Assembly: GCF_040730185.1 (NCBI RefSeq)
Contig: NZ_CP160402.1
Coordinates: forward strand, 5,704,001-5,768,000
Reading direction: 5' to 3'
From: Streptomyces sp. Je 1-332
GTDB taxonomy: Bacteria; Actinomycetota; Actinomycetes; Streptomycetales; Streptomycetaceae
DNA length: 64,000 nt
The translations under genes and the position numbers were made by a program. Below are positions 35,649 through 43,930 of this stretch, piece by piece. Every line of letters starts with the position of its first letter. Position 1 is the stretch's first letter. The notes under the pieces were generated by a model. The model saw nothing but the letters and a program-made list of their open reading frames with translations, had not been told where the DNA came from and searched no databases.

Positions 35649-36217
35649 CAGCGGTCGGCCGGCAGCTCGTACACCCGGCGCACGCTGGTGCCGAGGCGGG
35701 AGATGTCCGCGCCGTACACGTGGAGCGAGACCGCCCGCTCCGTACCGCCGTTCCAGACCCGGTGGATGTCGCCGGGCGGCGCGAAACCGCTCACCGTGCC
35801 CTGCCGGTTGACCAGGTCCTCGGTGGCGACGAGCCGGGCCGGGGCGTCGCCTGCCGCAGGTATCAGCCGGTAGCGCCGCTCGTGTTCCGCGCCCTCGTGG
35901 ACGCCGGTGGCGCACCAGGAGACGTGGTCGTGGACCGGCGTGTGCTGGCCCGGCAGCCAGACGATGCCGACCAGGGAGAAGCTGCCGTCGTGTTCGGCGT
36001 GCAGCAGGTGCTGGCGGTACCGCTCGGGGTCACCCTCGCGCTGCTCGTCGGTGAGGAGGTCGGCCGCGCCCAGATGCGGCGCGAGCCGCTCGCCGACCAG
36101 GTACGCCGTGAGATCCGGCGGAAGGCCCCGGCCGACGGCCTCGCGAAGGTCGCAGACGAGGGCGTGGAGGCGCTCGGTGGTGCGGGCCGCGCGGTACGCG
36201 GTGGTGGAGGCACTCAT
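35648..36217 (-). CDS. Cysteine dioxygenase type I family protein
   Basis: A 189-residue cupin. The iron ligands are visible in TPVHDHVSW (HxH, residues ~95-97) and DIHRVWN (third His, ~148). The family oxidises cysteine to cysteine sulfinate. I preferred ATG 36217 (MSASTTAYR), with AGGA 10 nt upstream; longer in-frame starts (ATG 36244) lack a ribosome site. It is coupled to the YeiH-type gene and lies next to a LysR regulator on the same strand. Confidence 0.85.
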   Translation of the reverse strand: MSASTTAYRAARTTERLHALVCDLREAVGRGLPPDLTAYLVGERLAPHLGAADLLTDEQREGDPERYRQHLLHAEHDGSFSLVGIVWLPGQHTPVHDHVSWCATGVHEGAEHERRYRLIPAAGDAPARLVATEDLVNRQGTVSGFAPPGDIHRVWNGGTERAVSLHVYGADISRLGTSVRRVYELPADR

Positions 36218-36331
36218 AGAAGCAGCGTCCTGCCGCGCTTCCATCACGTCCAACGACAGTTTCTAAGCCGTTCCCCAACTTCCGCTTATGGATGGCCAGC
36301 CCGGGGCGCGCTCGGGTGTGGTTCGCGCGCC

Positions 36332-37237
36332 TCAGCAGCCCATCCGGTTCGCCGCCACCGCTTTCAGCTCCTCGAGTACCAGCGCCGTCGCGGGAATCCG
36401 CAGATGCTCCCGCAGCGCGTACGCCGAGACCTGTCGCCGCGACGCCGGTTCGAGCGCACGTCCCGTCACTTCCCGGTGGCGCAGGAAGTTGAGGACGAGC
36501 CCCGGCATCATCGCGATGCCGAGCCCCTCGGCGACCAGGCTCTGGATGACGAGGTTGTCGTCCGTGGTGAAGGCGATGTCGGGCGTGAAGCCCTGCTCGG
36601 CGCATTCGTGCAGGAAGTTGGCGCGGCAGCGCAGACAGCCCGCGATCCAGCGCTCGTCGGCCAGGTCGACGAGCTTGACGCGGCGGCGCCGGGCCAGGGG
36701 GTGTCCTGATGGCATCAGGACCGTCAACTGGTCCTCCATCAGCGGGATTTCCACCACCTCCTTCGGCACGTCCTCGTGCAGGCCGGGATAGTGGAAGGCC
36801 AGGGTGACGTCGCAGTCACCGTCCACCAGCCGCCGGAGCGACTCGGGCGGTTCGTTCTCCTGCAGTTCGACGCGCACGCCGGGATGGTCCGCCGCGAGCC
36901 GGGACAGCGCCTCGGGGATGAGGGTGGCGTTGGCGCTGGGGAAGGCGCAGATGCGGACGCGGCCGGTGCGCAGGCCCGTGATCGCGTTCATCTGCTGCCG
37001 GGCCGCGTCGATGTTGCCGAGGATGATGCCCGCGTGCCGGGACAGCGCCTCGCCCGCCTCGGTGAGGCGCATCCTGCGGCCGACGCGGGTGAACAGGACT
37101 GTGCCCACGGACCGTTCGAGCGCCTTCATCTGCTGGGTGATCGCGGGTTGCGTATAGCCGAGCGAGCGGGCGGCGGCGGAGTACGAGCCGGTCCGGACCA
37201 CTTCATGGAATGACCTGATGTGCCGGGAATCGAACAC
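36332..37237 (-). CDS. LysR-family transcriptional regulator
   Basis: A 301-residue LysR protein: winged helix in residues ~1-60 (IRSFHEVVRTGSYSAAARSL, TQPAITQQMKALE), then the periplasmic-binding-like effector domain. The GTG start 37237 has no good Shine-Dalgarno; the -10 box TATGAT (37249-37244) ends 7 nt before it, so the message is probably leaderless. It is on the same strand and 114 nt upstream of the cysteine dioxygenase gene, which makes it the probable regulator of that sulfur pair. Confidence 0.87.
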   Translation of the reverse strand: MFDSRHIRSFHEVVRTGSYSAAARSLGYTQPAITQQMKALERSVGTVLFTRVGRRMRLTEAGEALSRHAGIILGNIDAARQQMNAITGLRTGRVRICAFPSANATLIPEALSRLAADHPGVRVELQENEPPESLRRLVDGDCDVTLAFHYPGLHEDVPKEVVEIPLMEDQLTVLMPSGHPLARRRRVKLVDLADERWIAGCLRCRANFLHECAEQGFTPDIAFTTDDNLVIQSLVAEGLGIAMMPGLVLNFLRHREVTGRALEPASRRQVSAYALREHLRIPATALVLEELKAVAANRMGC

Positions 37238-37275
37238 GCCTGAATCATAAACATGACCCGGAGAGCGCCGACGGG

Positions 37276-37333
37276 CCGTCCTCGACCGGCCGGCAGGCCA
37301 TCCTTGACCGCCCGACAAGCCATCCTTGACCGT
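37276..37333 (+). repeat. Three imperfect 22-bp tandem repeats before the WYL regulator gene
   Basis: Units start at 37276, 37298 and 37320. Units two and three share CCATCCTTGACCG; unit one reads CCGTCCTCGACCG. The period of 22 bp is two helical turns. The third unit runs up to the GTG start of the WYL regulator gene. This looks like an array of binding sites, possibly for its own product. Confidence 0.6.
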
Positions 37334-38312
37334 GTGAAATCCGACCGGCTGCTCTCGATCCTGCTGCTGCTCCAGACCCGGGGGCAGGTCCCGGCCCATG
37401 AACTGGCCGACCGTCTCGAAGTCTCCGTGCGCACCATCTACCGTGACATCGAGGCGCTCTCCGCCTCCGGCGTCCCGGTGTACGCCGAGCGCGGGCGGCA
37501 CGGTGGCATCGCGCTCCTGCCCGGTTTCCGTACGGACGTCACGGGGCTCACGGCGGACGAGTCGCGGGCGCTGTTCATCCTGGCCTCGCAGGGCGCGCAC
37601 GCCGCGCTCGGGCTCGACGCGGCGCTCGGCTCCGCGCTGCGCAAGGTCATGGCGGCACTGCCCGCGCCGCACCGGCCTGCCGCCGAGCTGACGAGCCGCC
37701 GTGTTCTCGTCGACTCGGCGCGCTGGATGACGGGGCCCCGTGGATCGGATCCGGTCGCCGTCGATCTCGACGTGCTGCAGGACGCGGTCTTCTCGGACCG
37801 CCGGCTGCGCCTGCGCTACCGGCACAGCGGTGACGCACAGCCGCGCACCTACACCGTGGACCCCTACGGCCTCGTCTCCAAGGCCGGTGTCTGGTACCTG
37901 GTCGCCGACCGGAGTGGCGCCCCGCAGCTCTTCCGGGCCGACCGTGTGCAGGCCCGCGCACCTCACGGACCTGCCCGTCCGGCGCAGGCTCGGCGTCGAA
38001 CTCGCCGACGCGTGGGGCGTGTTGAAGCGACAGGTCGAGGACCGGCCGGTCGGCGTCGACGTGACGGCGCGGGTCGCGCGCGACCGGTTCGCGCAGTTCC
38101 TGCGCCTCAAGGGCCAGTTCCTCAGCGCGCCTCCCGACGACGACGGGGAGAGCGAGTGGATCACTGTCCGTCTCGGGTTCGGCGTCGTCGGCGACGCCCG
38201 CACGCTGCTGCCGTTCGCCGCCAGTGTGGAGGTGCTCTCGCCGCCCGAGGTGCGCGCCGAGCTGGCGTACGCCGCCGCCGAGGTCAGCGGTCTGTACGCA
38301 GGAACCGGCTGA
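37334..38312 (+). pseudogene. YafY-type WYL-domain regulator with a frameshift
   Basis: The first ~206 codons from GTG 37334 encode a DeoR-like HTH (LLSILLLLQTRGQVPAHELAD, VRTIYRDIEAL) and the first part of a WYL domain. At about 37953-37955 (CCC) the frame is lost: the rest of the domain (HLTDLPVRRRLGVELADAW and onward, ending GLYAGTG) is in the next frame. Removing one C restores a single 325-residue protein of normal length. As given, the protein would continue into Arg-rich nonsense. It is a frameshift mutation or a base-calling error. Its 3' end overlaps the hydrolase gene by 29 nt. Confidence 0.8.
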
Positions 38313-39126
38313 GTTCGCCGCCGAGTTCGGCGGGCGCGTCCTCCTGGACGAGATGTCCGGCGCCCTCGATCAGACGCAGCTCGGCGCCGGGGATCAGCCC
38401 GGCGAGCTCGTGGCCGCGCTCCACCGGGATCCAGGTGTCGTCCGCGCCCCAGCAGATGAGGACGGGCAGCGCCAACTCCCCGTAACGTCCCTGTACTTCG
38501 TCGGTGAAGCGCTGGTCGTTCTGCTCGATCTGCCGGTAGAAGGCGGGCCTGCCCTCCTCCGTGCACCAGGGTTCGACCAGGCGGTCGAGCATGGCAGGGT
38601 GCAGTCCGCGGTGGCTCGCCGAAGCGACGTACGCGCGCACGAGTGCCTCGTGCAGGGCGGGCGGCAGCTGGTTGAAGACGTCGGCGTTCGCGCCGAGGAG
38701 GCGGTAGGCGGGGGAGCCCCAGGGTGCGAGCGCGACGGGGTCGACGAGCGCGAGGCGTTCGTAGCGGGCGCCGTGCAGGAGGTGGGCGCGCAGTGAGACG
38801 GCGCCGCCGAAGTCATGGGCCACGACGGCCGGTTCGTCGAGGCCCCAGTGCGCGAGCAGCTCGGCGAGGACGCGGGCCTGCGCGGCCAGGGTCACGTCCT
38901 GCCCGGAGCGCATCTCGGACGCGCCGTAGCCCGGCAGGTCCCATACGTACACGCGGTGTTCGCGGGAGAGCGCACGGGCCACGCCCCGCCAGACGTACGA
39001 GGAGAAGGGGGTGCCGTGGACCAGGACGACGGGCGGTGCGTCCGCGGGGCCCAGGGCGGTCCAGCGGACGGCGCCGGTCGGTCCCGCGAAGGTCTGGTCG
39101 AGCGTCCAGTCGCGATCGGTCGTCAT
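38284..39126 (-). CDS. Alpha/beta hydrolase of the epoxide hydrolase/haloalkane dehalogenase superfamily
   Basis: A 280-residue hydrolase. The oxyanion-hole motif HGTP (residues ~37-40) is present. The nucleophile elbow AHDFGGAVS carries Asp (~103) rather than Ser, an acid lies in WGADDTWIP (~222) and the His in GAGHLVQED (~254). Asp nucleophile plus HGxP points to epoxide hydrolases or dehalogenases; the substrate is unknown. ATG 39126 has no Shine-Dalgarno; the -10 box TAGCCT (39139-39134) gives a near-leaderless message. It overlaps the 3' end of the WYL regulator gene. Confidence 0.85.
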   Translation of the reverse strand: MTTDRDWTLDQTFAGPTGAVRWTALGPADAPPVVLVHGTPFSSYVWRGVARALSREHRVYVWDLPGYGASEMRSGQDVTLAAQARVLAELLAHWGLDEPAVVAHDFGGAVSLRAHLLHGARYERLALVDPVALAPWGSPAYRLLGANADVFNQLPPALHEALVRAYVASASHRGLHPAMLDRLVEPWCTEEGRPAFYRQIEQNDQRFTDEVQGRYGELALPVLICWGADDTWIPVERGHELAGLIPGAELRLIEGAGHLVQEDAPAELGGELSRFLRTDR

Positions 39127-39128
39127 GA

Positions 39129-39153
39129 CCGTAAGGCTAGTAGCTCCTTACGG
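39129..39153. promoter_or_regulatory. Inverted repeat over the hydrolase promoter
   Basis: CCGTAAGG and CCTTACGG are perfect 8-bp arms with a 9-nt spacer, and the -10 box TAGCCT of the hydrolase gene lies inside. It looks like a repressor operator; the binding protein is unknown. Confidence 0.5.
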
Positions 39154-39195
39154 GGGTGTCGAGGCCGGCGGCAGTCGGCCTCGCCGCGTCCGGGA

Positions 39196-39819
39196 TCACT
39201 GCTCGTCCAGCCAGTGGCGTCGCCCGAGCGAGACAAGGCGCAGCCGTCGGCGCGCGCCGGCCGCCACGTGCTGCTCGTCCTCGGGGGCCGCCTCCAGGAG
39301 TGCGGACGCGGTCATCACCATGTGGTCGACGTACATCCTGGCCAGCATCAGGAGGTCGTCCTCCTCCCAGCCCGCGGAATCGGGCTCCTGGGCGAACTGG
39401 TCCTTCACCTCCTGTGCGAACAGGGTGAGTTGGTCGCCTATCGCGGACCGCACGGCCTGTACCCCGCCGTGCTGCTCGCGCGCGATGAAGCGGACGTGCG
39501 CCGGGTGCGTGCGTACATAGGCGACGATCAACTCGACCGTGGCCGCGATGCGTTCCTCGCCGTCGCCGGTCGCCGCGAGGAGTGAGACGAGCGTGGTGTG
39601 CAGGCTGCCGAGCGCCTCCTCCACCAGGGCCACGCCGAGGTCGCCCATGTCGCGGAAGTGCCGGTAGAAGGCGGTGGGGGCCACGCCCACGGCACGGGTG
39701 ACCTCGCGCAGGCCCAGGCTGCTCAGGCTCTGCTCCTCGAGCAGCTGGAGCGCCGCGTCGAGGAGTGCCTGCCGGGTTTTCTGCTTCTGGGCCTGCCGGA
39801 TGCCGAGAGTGTGACTCAT
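39196..39819 (-). CDS. TetR-family regulator of FabR/DesT type
   Basis: A 207-residue regulator. The N-terminal HTH (LREVTRAVGVAPTAFYRHFR, ~residues 37-56) and the C-terminal pattern (THPAHVRFIAREQHGG) resemble FabR and DesT, which sense fatty-acyl saturation. Two DesT-like operator sequences lie in the divergent promoter region. Neither a desaturase nor another lipid gene is adjacent, only small membrane proteins. The start ATG 39819 is close to a -10-like TTAACT (39832-39827) that overlaps one operator, suggesting autorepression. Confidence 0.85.
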   Translation of the reverse strand: MSHTLGIRQAQKQKTRQALLDAALQLLEEQSLSSLGLREVTRAVGVAPTAFYRHFRDMGDLGVALVEEALGSLHTTLVSLLAATGDGEERIAATVELIVAYVRTHPAHVRFIAREQHGGVQAVRSAIGDQLTLFAQEVKDQFAQEPDSAGWEEDDLLMLARMYVDHMVMTASALLEAAPEDEQHVAAGARRRLRLVSLGRRHWLDEQ

Positions 39820-39827
39820 GCCATGCA

Positions 39828-39899
39828 GTTAACAACTGTTCTCCGGGATTGGAAAGCCGGGGAGGAGGTACTCTGAAGTCAGTGAACAGTTGTTACCAC
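39828..39899. promoter_or_regulatory. Twin operators of the DesT-like TetR regulator
   Basis: Two copies of GAACAGTTGTTA occur in opposite orientation: site 1 at about 39830-39841 (minus orientation) and site 2 at about 39884-39895. Each has half-palindromic arms AACA/TGTT. Site 2, AGTGAACAGTTGTTACCA, resembles the known DesT operator pattern AGTGAAC-N2-TTGTT. Site 1 overlaps the -10 region of the TetR gene; a -10-like TACTCT (39869-39874) reads toward the small membrane protein. Confidence 0.65.
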
Positions 39900-39934
39900 A
39901 AGCGTTCACCGAAGTCCCCAACGAGAGGCATCCC

Positions 39935-40090
39935 ATGCTGTTCCTCGTCGCCGCCCTCCTGCTGCTCGGTGTCGCCATGGGCACCGTGGCCCACGCGCCG
40001 ATCTCCGTCTCGCTGGTCGCCGCGGCCGTCATCGGTGTCTGGCTCGTGGTCTTCACGATCCGCGAGCGGCACTCGCGTCGCCAGCCCTGA
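39935..40090 (+). CDS. Small two-helix membrane protein
   Basis: A 51-residue hydrophobic protein: MLFLVAALLLLGVAMGTVAH and a second helix ISVSLVAAAVIGVWLVVFTI, ending in a basic tail RERHSRRQP. GAGAGG lies 6 nt before ATG 39935. It is divergent from the DesT-like regulator across the twin operators and likely under its control. Function is unknown. Confidence 0.75.
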   Translation: MLFLVAALLLLGVAMGTVAHAPISVSLVAAAVIGVWLVVFTIRERHSRRQP

Positions 40091-40145
40091 GCGCGCTACC
40101 GCCGATCCGTGACTGATCCGTACGGCCCCTGAAAGGAGTCGCACC

Positions 40146-40451
40146 ATGGGACTCACCACTACCGCCCCCCGGTCCAAGGCCACCACCCCCTCATCCACCG
40201 CCGTCCCCACCGGCCGGCGTGACACCGACGGCATGGCCGTCGCCTCGTTCGTCCTCGGCCTGCTCGGGCTGCTCGTCCTGAACCTCTTCCTCGGCCCCGT
40301 CGCGATCGTCCTCGCGAGCATCGCGCTGCTGCGCGGGACCGGCCGAAAGGGCCGCGCCATGCTCGGACTCGGGCTCGGCGTGGCCGATCTCGTCGTCCTC
40401 GCCGTGCTGATGTCCATGGACAGCACGGTCTCGTGGGGTCTCGCGGGCTGA
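40146..40451 (+). CDS. DUF4190-type membrane protein
   Basis: A 101-residue protein with a Ser/Thr-rich N-terminus (about 30 residues) and a two-helix DUF4190-like domain (MAVASFVLGLLGLLVLNLFL, then AIVLASIALLRGTGRKGRAM and a third hydrophobic stretch). AAAGGAG sits about 6 nt before ATG 40146. It follows the 51-residue membrane protein by 55 nt and is probably cotranscribed. Function is unknown. Confidence 0.75.
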   Translation: MGLTTTAPRSKATTPSSTAVPTGRRDTDGMAVASFVLGLLGLLVLNLFLGPVAIVLASIALLRGTGRKGRAMLGLGLGVADLVVLAVLMSMDSTVSWGLAG

Positions 40452-40499
40452 CACCGCTTGGACGCGGGGCCCCTCGGGGCTCGTAGAATCGTGTCCACC

Positions 40500-41663
40500 A
40501 TGGCCTACCTCGACCACGCAGCGACCACTCCGATGCTCCCGGAGGCGATCGCGGCGATGACCGCCCAGCTCGCCGTCACCGGCAACGCCTCCTCACTGCA
40601 CGCCGCGGGGCGCCGGGCGCGACGCACCGTCGAGGAGGCCCGCGAGACGCTCGCCGAGTCGCTCGGCGCGCGCCCCAGCGAGACCGTCTTCACCGCGGGC
40701 GGCACGGAGGCCGACAACCTCGCCGTGAAGGGCCTGTACTGGGCGCGGCGCGATGCCGAGCCCGCGCGGACCCGGGTCCTCGCGAGCCCCGTCGAGCACC
40801 ACGCCGTCCTCGACGCCGTGCACTGGCTCGGCGAGCACGAAGGCGCCACCGTCGAGTACCTCCCTGTCGACGCGTACGGCCGCGTGCACCCCGAAGCGCT
40901 GCGCGAGGCGATCGAGCGCGACCCCGACGACGTCGCACTCGCCACCGTCATGTGGGCCAACAACGAGATCGGCACCGTCCAGCCGATCCGTGAACTGGCC
41001 GACGTGGCGGGGGAGTTCGACATCCCGCTGCACGCCGACGCGGTACAGGCCTTCGGGCAGCTGCCCGTCGACTTCGGCGCGTCCGGGCTCGCCGCGATGA
41101 CCGTCTCCGGGCACAAGATCGGCGGCCCTTACGGCATCGGGGCGTTGCTCCTCGGCCGCGAGTACAGCCCCGTGCCCGTCCTGCACGGCGGCGGGCAGGA
41201 GCGTCATGTGCGCTCCGGGACGCTGGACGTGCCCGCGATCGCGGCGTTCGCCGTGGCGGGGAAGCACGCCGCGGGGCAGCGCGAGTGGTTCGCCCGGGAG
41301 ATCGGCGCCCTGCGGAACGATCTGGTCTCCGCCGTGCGCGCGGCGGTCCCCGCCGCGATCCTCGGGGGAGACCCGGACGACCGGCTGCCCGCGAACGCGC
41401 ACTTCACCTTCCCCGGCTGCGAGGGGGATTCCCTCCTGCTGCTGCTCGACGCCCAGGGCATCGAGTGCTCCACCGGTTCGGCGTGCACGGCGGGCGTGGC
41501 CCAGCCGAGCCACGTCCTGCTCGCCACAGGCACCGACCCCGACCTGGCCCGCGGCACGCTCCGCTTCTCCCTCGGGCACACCTCGACGCGGGCGGACGTG
41601 GCCGCGGTGGCCGAGGCCATCGGCCCGGCAGTCGAACGGGCGCGGACGGCGGGACTGAGCTGA
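40500..41663 (+). CDS. Cysteine desulfurase (NifS/IscS family)
   Basis: A 387-residue PLP enzyme that removes sulfur from cysteine to form an enzyme persulfide. It begins [15 protein letters not shown]; the PLP lysine is in [15 protein letters not shown] (~residue 205) and the persulfide Cys is in [10 protein letters not shown] (~residue 325). It probably supplies sulfur to MnmA, encoded about 2.3 kb downstream. A -10-like TAGAAT (40484-40489) lies 10 nt before the ATG, giving at most a very short leader. A terminator follows. Confidence 0.93.
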   Translation: MAYLDHAATTPMLPEAIAAMTAQLAVTGNASSLHAAGRRARRTVEEARETLAESLGARPSETVFTAGGTEADNLAVKGLYWARRDAEPARTRVLASPVEHHAVLDAVHWLGEHEGATVEYLPVDAYGRVHPEALREAIERDPDDVALATVMWANNEIGTVQPIRELADVAGEFDIPLHADAVQAFGQLPVDFGASGLAAMTVSGHKIGGPYGIGALLLGREYSPVPVLHGGGQERHVRSGTLDVPAIAAFAVAGKHAAGQREWFAREIGALRNDLVSAVRAAVPAAILGGDPDDRLPANAHFTFPGCEGDSLLLLLDAQGIECSTGSACTAGVAQPSHVLLATGTDPDLARGTLRFSLGHTSTRADVAAVAEAIGPAVERARTAGLS

Positions 41664-41664
41664 G

Positions 41665-41689
41665 ACCGGGGCCATTGCTTGGTCCCGGT
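41665..41689 (+). terminator. Terminator after the cysteine desulfurase gene
   Basis: ACCGGGGCCA (41665-41674) pairs with TGGTCCCGGT (41680-41689), 10 bp with one G-T wobble and a 5-nt loop, followed by TTATG. Confidence 0.7.
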
Positions 41690-41848
41690 TTATGCCGGTA
41701 AGTGACGCAGATAACGCCGGACTGCGCTGATCCCGCCCGGTGTTGATGCCGGTTTCGGCCGCTATAGGGCGGACAGGCGCGGGAGCGGGCTGCGAGGCCC
41801 ACAGTCCGCCGATCTATGCTTGCCGCTCGCGAGTCCGCTCCGCGCGTT

Positions 41849-41897
41849 CGGGGCTGCACGACACCCCCCTCATCGGGGCTGCACGACAACCCCTCAT
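41849..41897 (+). repeat. Tandem 25-bp duplication before the P450 start
   Basis: Unit one is 41849-41873 and unit two is 41874-41897. Both read CGGGGCTGCACGACA, then a C run and CTCAT; unit two has one A-for-C change and is one base shorter. The second copy ends within the annotated ATG of the P450 gene. A -10-like TATGCT lies at 41815-41820, so the duplication should be in the transcribed leader. Confidence 0.75.
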
Positions 41898-43185
41898 GGA
41901 GTTCACATTGAAGGCGAACCTCCGCTCTCGCATCACCGCGCGGCTCGGACGCATGTACCTCTCCCGGATCCAGAAGAACGGGATCAGTGCGTCGGCGATC
42001 TCGCGACTGCCCGAGCCGTTGCTCGCGCCGATGCGCCGCGACGGGCTCGACCCGGTGGCCCGGCTCACCGAGCACCAGGCGGAGCAGCCGATATCCAAGG
42101 TGCCGCTGCCGTTCGGCATGGACGCCTGGGTGGTCACCGGCTATGACGAGGTCAAGGCCGTGCTCGGCGCGACGGACGGCTTCAGCAACGACTTCACGAA
42201 CCTCGCGGGCAACGCCGGCGTGGTCGACGACCACCACCCCGGCGGCCTCGGCTTCAGCGACCCCCCGGTCCACACGCATCTGCGCCGCATCCTCACGCCC
42301 GAGTTCACGATGCGCAGGCTGCGCCGCCTCACGCCCCGGATCGAGGCCATCGTCGAGGAGCGGCTCGACGCGATGGAGGCCGCCGACGGGCCCGTCGACC
42401 TCGTACAGGCCTTCGCGCTGCCGATCCCCTCGCTGACGATCTGCGAACTGCTCGGCGTCCCGTACGAGGACCGCCACGACTTCCAGCAGCTGGCCATGGA
42501 GCGCTTCGATCTCTTCGCCGGCGCGACCGCTCCCTTCGGGGCGATATCCGCCTCGCTCTCCTACTTCCGGGACGTCGTCAAGAAGCAGCGCGAGGAACCG
42601 GGCGACGGGCTCCTCGGCATGATCGTGAAGGAGCACGGCGACACGGTCGACGACGAGGAGCTCGCCGGCCTCGCCGACGGCGTCCTCACCGGCGGCTTCG
42701 AGACCACCGCGAGCATGGTGGCGCTCGGCTCCCTGCTCCTGCTCCAGCACCCGGAGACCGCCGCGCGGCTGCGGGACGACGACGCCGCGGCCGCCCCCTT
42801 CGTGGAGGAGGCGCTGCGCTACCTCACCGTCGTGCAGGTGGCCTTCCCGCGGTTCGCCCGCGCCGACATCGAGATAGCCGGGGTGCGCATACCCAAGGGC
42901 GACCTGGTCCTGTGCTCCCTGAGCGGCGGCAACCGCGACGCCGACTACACCCCTGACGGCGGCGGTTTCGACCCGCACCGCAAGGCCTCGGGCCACCTCG
43001 CCTTCGGCTGGGGCATCCACCGCTGCATCGGCGCCGAACTGGCCCGCATGGAGCTGCGCGCCGCCTACCCCGCCCTGGTGAGGCGCTTCCCCGAGATGCG
43101 GCTCGCGGTCGCCCCCGAGGAGCTCGCCTTCCGCAAACTGTCCATCGTCTACGGGGTGGAGTCGCTGCCGGTGCATCTGCGCTAG
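41896..43185 (+). CDS. Cytochrome P450
   Basis: A ~430-residue heme monooxygenase. The I-helix motif is GGFETTASMV (~residue 275), the ExxR helix appears as EEALRYL, and the heme loop reads FGWGIHRCIGAELAR (Cys ~378). The substrate is unknown; no ferredoxin or biosynthetic cluster is adjacent. The start is doubtful: ATG 41896 lies in the duplicated leader and has no Shine-Dalgarno, while TTG 41908 (MKANLRSR) has GGAG 6 nt upstream and is a strong alternative. It ends 6 nt from the convergent amidase gene. Confidence 0.88.
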   Translation: MEFTLKANLRSRITARLGRMYLSRIQKNGISASAISRLPEPLLAPMRRDGLDPVARLTEHQAEQPISKVPLPFGMDAWVVTGYDEVKAVLGATDGFSNDFTNLAGNAGVVDDHHPGGLGFSDPPVHTHLRRILTPEFTMRRLRRLTPRIEAIVEERLDAMEAADGPVDLVQAFALPIPSLTICELLGVPYEDRHDFQQLAMERFDLFAGATAPFGAISASLSYFRDVVKKQREEPGDGLLGMIVKEHGDTVDDEELAGLADGVLTGGFETTASMVALGSLLLLQHPETAARLRDDDAAAAPFVEEALRYLTVVQVAFPRFARADIEIAGVRIPKGDLVLCSLSGGNRDADYTPDGGGFDPHRKASGHLAFGWGIHRCIGAELARMELRAAYPALVRRFPEMRLAVAPEELAFRKLSIVYGVESLPVHLR

Positions 43186-43191
43186 GTCAGC

Positions 43192-43869
43192 TCACTTGAG
43201 GGCGGCGCGGGCTTCTCCGACGAGCTTCAGATACCGGTCCCAGTCCCAGTGCGGCCCCGGATCGGTGTGGTCCGTGCCCAGCACCTCCACGTGCCCGATG
43301 ATGTGCTCCCGGTCCACCGGGATGTCGTACCGCTCACATATGCCTGCCGTCAGCCGCGCCGACGACTCGTACATCGCGTCGGTGAACGAGGACTTCTTGT
43401 CGACGAAGCCCTCGTGCTCGATGCCGATGCTCCGTTCGTTGTAGCTCTTGTTCCCCGCGTGGAACGCCACGTCCAGCTCGCGGATCATCTGGGCCACGTG
43501 CCCGTCCTTGCGCACCACGTAGTGCGCCGCCGCGCCGTGCGCCGGGTCCTTGAAGACCTTCAGCGCCGTGGCATACCCGCCCTGTACGACGTGGATGACG
43601 ACCATGTCGATGTCGTAGTCATCGGGGCGGTCCGCGCGGCGCCAGTTGTAGTCGGAGGCGGCCGTCCACTGGGCGCCCTTGGCGTCGACCTCGCCCTCCT
43701 TGCGCTTCTTGACGACGCCGGGCATCCGCCACCACAGGCGGCCCAGCTCGTCCGATGCGAGCACGGCCGTGCCGACCGCCGCGGCCGCTCCGCCGATCAG
43801 GAGCGTCCGGCGGTTGACGCCCCGGCGCCCCCGCCCCTGCTCCGCCGTCGAGTCCTGTTCTTCCCCCAT
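43192..43869 (-). CDS. Tat-exported N-acetylmuramoyl-L-alanine amidase (Amidase_2)
   Basis: A 225-residue peptidoglycan amidase. The N-terminus has a twin-arginine motif (GVNRRTLLIGGAAAAVGTAV). The amidase domain (~80-220) has VVIHVVQGG with the zinc His near 93, the other ligands in HIIGHVEVLG and DPGPHWDW. It cleaves the bond between muramic acid and L-alanine outside the membrane. It is convergent with the P450 gene and divergent from mnmA. Confidence 0.9.
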   Translation of the reverse strand: MGEEQDSTAEQGRGRRGVNRRTLLIGGAAAAVGTAVLASDELGRLWWRMPGVVKKRKEGEVDAKGAQWTAASDYNWRRADRPDDYDIDMVVIHVVQGGYATALKVFKDPAHGAAAHYVVRKDGHVAQMIRELDVAFHAGNKSYNERSIGIEHEGFVDKKSSFTDAMYESSARLTAGICERYDIPVDREHIIGHVEVLGTDHTDPGPHWDWDRYLKLVGEARAALK

Positions 43870-43930
43870 GTGATCGTCAACGCTTACTCACGGGCGGCTG
43901 GTTCCCGCGGGCCCGTACCCTGTTAGAGCT

